DNA from: Embleya sp040605455
GTDB taxonomy: Bacteria; Actinomycetota; Actinomycetes; Streptomycetales; Streptomycetaceae
Assembly (NCBI RefSeq): GCF_040605455.1
Contig: NZ_JBEXCV010000234.1
Coordinates: 1 to 10,214, forward strand
Length of the DNA: 10,214 bases
Direction of reading: 5' to 3'
Positions 5,396 through 10,214 of the stretch are shown here, piece after piece. The translations under genes were made by a program, and so were the position numbers. The notes under the pieces are model-generated. The model did no database searches. It was not told where the DNA came from and saw only the letters and a program-made list of their open reading frames with translations. Positions within the stretch are counted from its first letter, which is position 1; each line of letters starts with the position of its first letter.

Positions 5396-6598
5396 TCAGC
5401 GTTGCGCGAGCGCGTGCGGCGGGAGCGGGTTCCCGCTCCCGCCCACCTGCGGCCCATCCCCCCACAGGTCGTGCAGGTCGTCCGGGAGGAGCGGGGCCCG
5501 GTATGCCGCGCGCAGCACGTCGGCGGCCACCGGTCCCGCCTCCTCGGCCAGTCGAACGAACCAATCGAAGCCGGCCGGATACGCCCACAGGTACGAGCGC
5601 AGCAGCGGGTTGGCTCCTCGGTCGCAGATCAGATCGGCGATCTGCTCGTCGGTCCAAAACGGCACCCGAGCCCGGGCGTGGGCCGCGCACGCGGTCACGC
5701 TCACGCCCCGGTTGATCGCCAGATGCAGTTCGCTGCGTACCAGTTGCAGGTAGTGGTCCAGTCGCACTCGCGCGATCAACACCGCGTCGTCGGGCGCCAC
5801 GAACAACGGGAGTGCCTGGGCAAGCCCCTCCAGGACCACCTGTGTGGGTCCGTGTACGGACAGAACCCGCACCCACGGCACGTCCTCGCTGGTGCAGCGA
5901 TGAGCGAAACTCGCCGCCTGGAGCCCGTGACCCAGGACCTCGTGCAGCGCGAACTGTCGGGCGCCGACCCGGGTGAAGCGCGCGTTGCGCGGGTTGAGCC
6001 GCAGCCGGACGTGCCGTCCCGCGCCGTCGAGCCAATAGGCCCAGTAGGCGTCGACATCGACGCACTCGATGGTCAGCTCGTAGCACGCCTCGGACTCGGT
6101 CACCTTGCGAACGGCCGGTTCGAAGTCGGCGGTCGCCGCGCGTATCTCGGCCGGCACCGAATCGGCGTCCAACGGCTCCTCGGCGATCCGCAACTCCCGA
6201 TCGGTGGCGTCGTGCCAGCCGATCCCCAGCGCCCCCAACAGCTCTTGGGCGATTGCCGCGCGCTCGCCGACGTAGTCCACCGACCAGCCCACGGCGGCGC
6301 AGCCCTGGGTCGCTCGGACGTACTCGTCGAGACTTCGCCGCTCCCCCAACTGGGCGCCCAGATAAGCCAGATCGGCGTTCACCCGGGTGGCCAGACGCGG
6401 CGCGTCGGCCACCGCGGAGGTCGCCGCGAGGTCGCTCAGCCGCGCGTGCACCGCCAGCCGATCGCCGGCGGCGGTCACCGGCTCGGCCTCGGGAAAGAAG
6501 TCGAAGTCGATGATCGGGGCACCGCCTCGATCGATCTCCAGATGGTGCCAGGCGCGAATCGCCGCCTCGATCTCGTTACGCACTGTCATGGACCACAT
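5396..6598 (-). CDS. Putative HExxxH/EGLA metallopeptidase (DUF1704/MATCAP-like)
   Basis: A 400-residue soluble protein with no signal peptide or membrane segment. Residues 219-224 read HEVLGH, an HExxxH motif. Residues 257-260 read EGLA, with Glu257 as a plausible third zinc ligand 37 residues after Glu220. HExxxH followed by (Q)EGLA is the signature of the DUF1704 family (bacterial QEGLA-motif proteins and eukaryotic MATCAP tubulin peptidases) and is also reminiscent of DUF885. The segment RVLSVHG before EGLA and helical HYLQLVRSELHLAINRG after it fit that pattern. Assignment is by motif, so remote. The first ATG (6598) overlaps the upstream XRE gene by 23 nt; ATG at 6589 overlaps by 14 nt and is slightly better spaced from a GGGA. 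Either overlap implies translational coupling, so the regulator is its likely partner or substrate. Confidence 0.85.
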   Translation of the reverse strand: MWSMTVRNEIEAAIRAWHHLEIDRGGAPIIDFDFFPEAEPVTAAGDRLAVHARLSDLAATSAVADAPRLATRVNADLAYLGAQLGERRSLDEYVRATQGCAAVGWSVDYVGERAAIAQELLGALGIGWHDATDRELRIAEEPLDADSVPAEIRAATADFEPAVRKVTESEACYELTIECVDVDAYWAYWLDGAGRHVRLRLNPRNARFTRVGARQFALHEVLGHGLQAASFAHRCTSEDVPWVRVLSVHGPTQVVLEGLAQALPLFVAPDDAVLIARVRLDHYLQLVRSELHLAINRGVSVTACAAHARARVPFWTDEQIADLICDRGANPLLRSYLWAYPAGFDWFVRLAEEAGPVAADVLRAAYRAPLLPDDLHDLWGDGPQVGGSGNPLPPHALAQR

Positions 6599-7544
6599 CC
6601 CAACGCAGGGTCACGTACTGATTGGCGTGCAGGTCTTGCCTGGACAACGTCACGTGCAGTCGATCCTCGTCGAGACTCCACCGGGTGTGCTGGGTCACCG
6701 AATTCTCCGAGCCGTCCGGATGTTGCTCGATCGCACCGCACCCGCGGAACTCGGTGACCCCGTGCTGGGTCACGCTCAGGGAGAAGTCTCGCGTAGGCCG
6801 CGCGATGGCCTGACGCCAGTACGTCGAGTCCACGAACAGCCCTCCCTCACACACGTATTCGATGACCGTAGTCTCCCCTGGTGGCACCGGTGGCGAGATC
6901 TGGCAGGCGAATTTACTCAGGCCGGTGGTGTCGTACAGCCGCTGGATGGCGATCTGCCGATCGCACGCGTCGGTGGGCGTGATGGTCAATCGACCCCGGG
7001 TGTGCTCGAACCACATCTCCCGGACCATGCGGGTGAGCGGCCGGCCCGTGAGGTTGAGCACCACCAGGCGGTAGGTCGACCGCACGTCTCCCTCGCGACC
7101 GACCTCGATGTCCACCTTCAGGGAGAGTTCGACCGCGTCCCCGAACGGATGTGCCGATTCTCCCGGCTCGTCCCACGGCACCGACTCCCCGTGATCGACC
7201 GCGATGGCTCGGACCGGATCCGCCGCCGGACCGGTGGCGTCCCCGGCGCGGTTCTCCTCCCACGGCTGGGGGGCCAGGCCCAACATTTCGCCGGGAATCC
7301 GCAACCCCTGGGAAACACGCTCGATGACGTGCTGCTGACGCACCTGAGCCCTTCCCTTGACGTAATCGCCCACCCTGCTGGGCGTCATCTCGCACAGCCG
7401 GGCCAATTTACTCAGTGTAAATCCGAGATCGTCCTGGGCGAGCCGGAATATGGCCCCCAGATCGCGGTCCGCACAGGCCCGAATCATGGCCGGCGTGGCC
7501 AACAATTCGGTGGGAAAGGGCTTGCGGTCATCGATTTTCGGCAT
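6576..7544 (-). CDS. XRE-type helix-turn-helix regulator with unknown C-terminal domain
   Basis: A 322-residue protein. Residues 28-80 form a helix-turn-helix of the kind typical of Streptomyces XRE regulators (DLGAIFRLAQDDLGFTLSKLA, then MTPSRVGDYVKGRAQV and ERVSQGLRIP). A polar linker (about 95-135) follows, then a C-terminal domain (136-322) rich in alternating hydrophobic residues, for example VELSLKVDIEV, STYRLVVLNLTG, TVIEYVCEGG, DRLHVTLSR and QYVTLRWDV. This looks all-beta. Such N-termini are usually fused to TPR repeats, so this fusion is unusual, and I do not recognise the C-terminal domain. GGGGAG lies 6 nt before the ATG. It is the first gene of a two-gene operon with the metallopeptidase, and a spaced dyad lies 44-74 bp upstream, suggesting autoregulation. 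DNA binding is secure; the signal sensed is unknown. Confidence 0.9.
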   Translation of the reverse strand: MPKIDDRKPFPTELLATPAMIRACADRDLGAIFRLAQDDLGFTLSKLARLCEMTPSRVGDYVKGRAQVRQQHVIERVSQGLRIPGEMLGLAPQPWEENRAGDATGPAADPVRAIAVDHGESVPWDEPGESAHPFGDAVELSLKVDIEVGREGDVRSTYRLVVLNLTGRPLTRMVREMWFEHTRGRLTITPTDACDRQIAIQRLYDTTGLSKFACQISPPVPPGETTVIEYVCEGGLFVDSTYWRQAIARPTRDFSLSVTQHGVTEFRGCGAIEQHPDGSENSVTQHTRWSLDEDRLHVTLSRQDLHANQYVTLRWDVVHDSA

Positions 7545-7587
7545 ATCGAACTCCCCGTCACGGGGCCGACCCGGCGCGGCCCGTGTA

Positions 7588-7618
7588 GTTACCGGCGAAT
7601 TTATCAGCGTCGGGTAAC
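7588..7618. promoter_or_regulatory. Spaced dyad GTTACC-N19-GGTAAC, copy 2
   Basis: GTTACC at 7588-7593 and GGTAAC at 7613-7618 are inverted with 19 bp between, the same arms and spacing as at 4102-4132. The spacer differs and is A/T-rich. On the minus strand it contains GATAAA, a possible -10 element. It lies 44-74 bp upstream of the XRE/metallopeptidase operon, so a bound protein would cover its promoter. The interval 7619-7828 up to the AraC start holds further A/T-rich DNA (GTATATAC at 7721-7728, TATATC at 7756-7761) that probably contains the AraC promoter. Confidence 0.5.
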
Positions 7619-7828
7619 GTCCTCGACCTTATGTCGCGCGTCCTATCCACCGAGACTGTACAAAAGAGCGTTCATTCGAACGCGGTCCGTGACATCCGAT
7701 GTCGAAGCGATCGAGCAGGCGTATATACGATGTGGGTAAAAGGGATGATCAGGCATATATCAGCCGACCTCACAATCCGCCCGCAAGCCCTCGTGAATCC
7801 TTCCATCGATGCGAAGAGCCGGGAGACC

Positions 7829-8902
7829 ATGTCCGCAGCCATCCCCTTCCGCCCCGTCCTGGTCCGGCAGAGGCCCGGCGGCCCCGCGGTCGACCCCGCT
7901 CCCACGGTCGAGGCCACCACGCATCGACGCGTGCTCTACCAGGGAACCGACGCGGCCGCCGTGCACGCGGCGGTGGCCTCGCGGTTGGGTCCGCATCGGC
8001 TGCACGTGCCCGGTGGGCGGGTCAAGGCGAACCTCCGGATACTGCACGAGGGCGAGATTTCCATCCTCGAACTCGCCTACGGCGCCCGCGCCGACATGTA
8101 CTTCGACGGCACCACCACCGACCACCTGATCCCCATTCGACACCGCGGCTGGGGTCGGGTCGTCATCGACGACGTGGAAAGCGCACTCTCGCCCTGCGTG
8201 CTGAGCCCCGGCCGACCGGCCCGACTGAGTTGGGAACCCGACACCTCCGTGGTGATCGTCCGCATTCCGGGCGAGGTACTGGACCGGGCGGTCAACCGCG
8301 AAACTGTCGGGGATCGCCAAACGGCCCCCGCCCTCGGTCCTTACCTGGACAACACCGACCTCGGTGTCCGGCAATGGCTCTCGCTGGCCCGCGACTTCAG
8401 CGGGATGGTCGACGCGACCGGACACCTGGCCGGCTCGCGGTTGGCCGCACGGCACTTCGAACAGGCTCTGGTGCACGGTTTGCTCTCCTGCGCGCCTGCC
8501 CACGGCGCCGGCCCGCGACCCGAGACGGGGTCGAGCGAACCGCACGGTCTGCGCCGGGCACTGGCGTACTGCGCCCAGCACGCCGGCGAACCGATCTCGG
8601 TCGGCGCCATCGCGGCGGCAGCCGGGATGAGTGTGCGCACGCTTCAGGAGAAGTTCCGCATCCACCTGGGCGTGACCCCCGTGGGCCATCTCCGTCGAGT
8701 GCGACTGGCGGGCGCGCATGCCGATCTGCTGAGCGTGGCCGAGGGGCGATCCCGAGACACCGTCACCGACATCGCACTCCGGTGGGGCTTCGGTCACCTG
8801 GGCCGTTTCGGGTCGATGTACCGCGAGACGTACGGGCAATTGCCCTCGCACACCCTGCGCCACGGCACTGCGGGACCGGTGGTCTCCCGCGCCGCGGTCT
8901 GA
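7829..8902 (+). CDS. AraC-family transcriptional regulator
   Basis: A 357-residue regulator. Residues 35-215 match the AraC-binding-like N-terminal domain common in actinomycetes (HRLHVPGG, ISILELAYG, DDVESALSPCVLSPGRPARLSWEPDTSVVIVRIP), which senses a small molecule or mediates dimerisation. Residues 240-345 carry the double helix-turn-helix: first helix pair ISVGAIAAAAGMSVRTLQEKF, second VTDIALRWGFGHLGRFGSMYRETYGQLPSHTLR, with the usual GF..LGRF..YR signature. The frame is open upstream to 7631, but the extension is low in coding character and A/T-rich. I therefore place the start at 7829, behind GGGAG. That site is close to the ATG (3 nt), so a nearby start is possible. It diverges from the XRE/metallopeptidase operon 284 bp away. 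Its targets are unknown. It ends 31 bp before a convergent gene, with no convincing hairpin between. Confidence 0.9.
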   Translation: MSAAIPFRPVLVRQRPGGPAVDPAPTVEATTHRRVLYQGTDAAAVHAAVASRLGPHRLHVPGGRVKANLRILHEGEISILELAYGARADMYFDGTTTDHLIPIRHRGWGRVVIDDVESALSPCVLSPGRPARLSWEPDTSVVIVRIPGEVLDRAVNRETVGDRQTAPALGPYLDNTDLGVRQWLSLARDFSGMVDATGHLAGSRLAARHFEQALVHGLLSCAPAHGAGPRPETGSSEPHGLRRALAYCAQHAGEPISVGAIAAAAGMSVRTLQEKFRIHLGVTPVGHLRRVRLAGAHADLLSVAEGRSRDTVTDIALRWGFGHLGRFGSMYRETYGQLPSHTLRHGTAGPVVSRAAV

Positions 8903-8933
8903 CCGGCGTCCCCGGCGCGCGGGTGGGGGTCGG

Positions 8934-9497
8934 CTACAGCGTCGGCGGGCCCACCGTGGCCTGGAAGTGCTCGCGGGCGTCCGAGGTGCGTCCGTTGCCG
9001 TACACGCGCAGCACCTCGGCCAGGCCCGGGTAGCGATTCGCGAGCAGTTCGGCCGCCGACTCGATCTCGGCAGCCGAGGCCACCGCGCGCAGCACCGCGT
9101 GCACCGCTGCGGCCGGGTCCGCGCGCGGCCCGCTCAGTACCTCGGGTCCGTTCAGTCGCAGGGCCGTGCGGGTGCTGGGCTGGTGCGAGCGGACGCGCTC
9201 CAGTGCGGCCTCGCGGTCGGCGATCGTCAGGCGGTCGAAGTCGGTCGAGGCAACGAGCGCCTCCACCTCCTGGAGTCGGGCCAGCACCGCCGGATTGCCG
9301 ATCTTGGCCCGCTGACCGGACATCAACTGCGAGAGCATCGGCGCGGACAGGCCCAGCATCGCCGCCAGTTCCATCTGCGAGGTGCCCAGCCGTTTCAGCA
9401 GCCGCCGGAAACGATCGCTCAACGGCTCGCCGTACCACTCCATCTGTCGCGCCTGATTGCGCGCGATGGCTTCCTGGTCCTCCTGCGACTTGGCCAC
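8934..9497 (-). CDS. Small XRE-type helix-turn-helix protein, probable leaderless GTG start
   Basis: A 187-residue protein (from the GTG at 9497). Residues 20-80 (EWYGEPLSDRFRRLLKRLG, then SQMELAAMLGLSAPMLSQLMSGQRAKIGNPAVLARLQ) form a clear XRE helix-turn-helix of a type recurrent in actinomycetes. The helical C-terminus (125-170) is unassigned. Three starts compete. GTG 9497 sits exactly 6 nt behind a -10-like CATGAT, which fits a leaderless mRNA. ATG 9443 (MEWYGEPL) would be a minimal protein. ATG 9602 would overlap the upstream stop as ATGA, but its extra 35 residues include the palindrome TTGCAATTGCAA and look non-coding. I prefer 9497. It lies downstream of a membrane protein gene on the same strand and probably regulates itself. 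Family sure, start moderately sure. Confidence 0.87.
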   Translation of the reverse strand: MAKSQEDQEAIARNQARQMEWYGEPLSDRFRRLLKRLGTSQMELAAMLGLSAPMLSQLMSGQRAKIGNPAVLARLQEVEALVASTDFDRLTIADREAALERVRSHQPSTRTALRLNGPEVLSGPRADPAAAVHAVLRAVASAAEIESAAELLANRYPGLAEVLRVYGNGRTSDAREHFQATVGPPTL

Positions 9498-9503
9498 GGT
9501 GGC

Positions 9504-9538
9504 ATCATGCACCGGGAACCACACGTTTGCAATTGCAA
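9504..9538 (-). promoter_or_regulatory. Promoter with palindromic operator for the small XRE gene
   Basis: TTGCAATTGCAA at 9527-9538 is a perfect 12-bp palindrome, strikingly A/T-rich for this DNA. On the minus strand its second half, TTGCAA (9532-9527), acts as a -35 candidate. Exactly 17 bp later comes CATGAT (9509-9504) as -10, and 6 nt after that the GTG at 9497. The palindrome overlapping the -35 suggests autorepression by the XRE product. Confidence 0.45.
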
Positions 9539-9598
9539 TCACCCGGCGCATCGAAGGTCGCCTGGCGGGTCCGGCCCGACACCGACTCACCGGCGGAC

Positions 9599-10189
9599 TC
9601 ATGACGTCGAGATCGGTATCCAGCGATACATCCCATTATCCCGATAGGTGCAGCGCACACGTTTGCCGTCCGATACGGACGCTTCCGCTGATACTTCGTA
9701 CCAATTGCACGCGCCACCGGGCACGATCTCCTGCGGTACCGACGTAGACACCCGGGACGCGGGCGGGTCGACCGTCCCCTTGTCGGTCGAGCCGCCATCT
9801 TGCGTACGCGAGGGAACGGGCACGCTCGGCGGGGCGGTCGGGCGGGGGCCGACCGGATCGTCCTCGCCGCCACCCGCGGCGATCACGGCGGTCGTCACCG
9901 CGGCGACGGCCAGCACGGCCGCGACGATCGCCCACGTGCCCCGGTGTCCCACCCGCCGGGGCGCACCGCGATTTTCGGCCGACACGAAGGGGATGGACGA
10001 TACGGGAATCGGGTCGGCGGCGTTTCGCTCCGCCGCGCGCAACCACAGCGAGATCGACGCCTCCCCGCATTCGGGGGAAGCGATCGGAATCGACGGCGCG
10101 ACGGCCGGATCCGGTGTGGGCGCGGTGACCCGAGCGGCGGACGGGGGCCCGGCGGCCGTATTCCGGTGTCGCGCGTCGGGGACGGACAT
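9599..10189 (-). CDS. Single-pass membrane protein with extracytoplasmic Cys-containing domain
   Basis: A 196-residue protein with a single transmembrane helix at about 85-107 (TWAIVAAVLAVAAVTTAVIAAG), preceded by an Arg-rich stretch (RGAPRRVGHRG) that predicts an N-in topology. The 84-residue cytoplasmic part is Pro/Ala-rich. After the helix comes a Pro/Ser/Thr linker (110-155), then a short C-terminal module with Cys161, Trp163, Cys180 and Trp190 in the pattern C-x-W...C...G-x-x-x-W. I associate this module with extracytoplasmic ends of actinomycete membrane proteins. A disulfide between the two Cys is likely. The start has AAGGAAC about 7 nt upstream. Its stop overlaps, as ATGA, a possible but less likely start of the downstream XRE gene. 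A sensor or anti-sigma-like role is conceivable but no such domain is visible. Confidence 0.85.
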   Translation of the reverse strand: MSVPDARHRNTAAGPPSAARVTAPTPDPAVAPSIPIASPECGEASISLWLRAAERNAADPIPVSSIPFVSAENRGAPRRVGHRGTWAIVAAVLAVAAVTTAVIAAGGGEDDPVGPRPTAPPSVPVPSRTQDGGSTDKGTVDPPASRVSTSVPQEIVPGGACNWYEVSAEASVSDGKRVRCTYRDNGMYRWIPISTS

Positions 10190-10214
10190 GTGACGTTCCT
10201 TCAGGCTGACTCGG

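Noticed and set aside
5396..7544. Reading the XRE/peptidase pair as a true ImmR/ImmA or prophage module
   Set aside because: The peptidase lacks the HExxH of COG2856 and no phage integrase, excisionase or structural gene is present. Only the logic is similar.
7631..7828. 66-residue N-terminal extension of the AraC regulator
   Set aside because: The stretch is A/T-rich with promoter-like hexamers, has no good ribosome binding site at 7631, 7730 or 7745, and adds nothing matching the family.
8903..8933. Possible terminator between the convergent AraC and small XRE genes
   Set aside because: The 31-bp gap is G/C-rich with short imperfect symmetry only; no stem long enough to support a call.
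9498..9602. 35-residue N-terminal extension of the small XRE protein from ATG 9602, with an ATGA overlap
   Set aside because: It would translate through the promoter-like TTGCAA-N17-CATGAT element and its sequence looks non-coding. It is kept as an alternative only.

Overview
The window is high-GC DNA with strong G/C preference at third codon positions, GA-rich ribosome binding sites and many small DNA-binding proteins. This points to a filamentous actinomycete, most likely Streptomycetaceae (Streptomyces, Kitasatospora or Embleya type). The genus is inferred from protein style, not proven. I see no tRNA, rRNA, CRISPR array, transposase or phage structural gene. The layout is a chromosomal accessory stretch rich in regulators.

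Layout from left to right. Positions 1-663 hold no convincing gene but are packed with long perfect inverted repeats, including terminator-like hairpins at 1-40 and 522-559. A LysR-type regulator (664-1647, minus) is divergent from a Glu/Leu/Phe/Val dehydrogenase (1774-2919, plus), with a 16-bp near-perfect dyad between them. This is a classic regulator/target arrangement. Converging on the dehydrogenase is a TPR-like helical protein without a DNA-binding domain (3020-4018, minus). It is divergent, across 386 bp of comparatively AT-rich regulatory DNA, from a three-part protein (4405-5331, plus) with a small N-terminal domain, a Pro/Ala linker and a helical C-terminus. A strong hairpin at 5361-5386 separates this from a two-gene minus-strand operon. 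In that operon an XRE-type helix-turn-helix protein with an unrecognised C-terminal domain (6576-7544) overlaps the start of a putative zinc metallopeptidase with HExxxH and EGLA motifs (5396-6598). An AraC-type regulator (7829-8902, plus) diverges from this operon. The right end holds a second small XRE regulator (8934-9497, minus), apparently with a leaderless GTG start, and a bitopic membrane protein (9599-10189, minus).

How the parts may work together. The dehydrogenase probably handles catabolism or synthesis of an amino acid under LysR control. The most interesting unit is the XRE regulator plus metallopeptidase pair. It has the gene order of ImmR/ImmA or DdrO/PprI protease-relieved repressors, but a different protease type. 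The same spaced inverted repeat, GTTACC-N19-GGTAAC, lies upstream of this operon and upstream of the TPR-like gene about 3.5 kb away, which suggests the two transcription units share a regulator. The window therefore may hold a small, previously undescribed protease/repressor regulatory circuit. That is inference from gene order and motifs.
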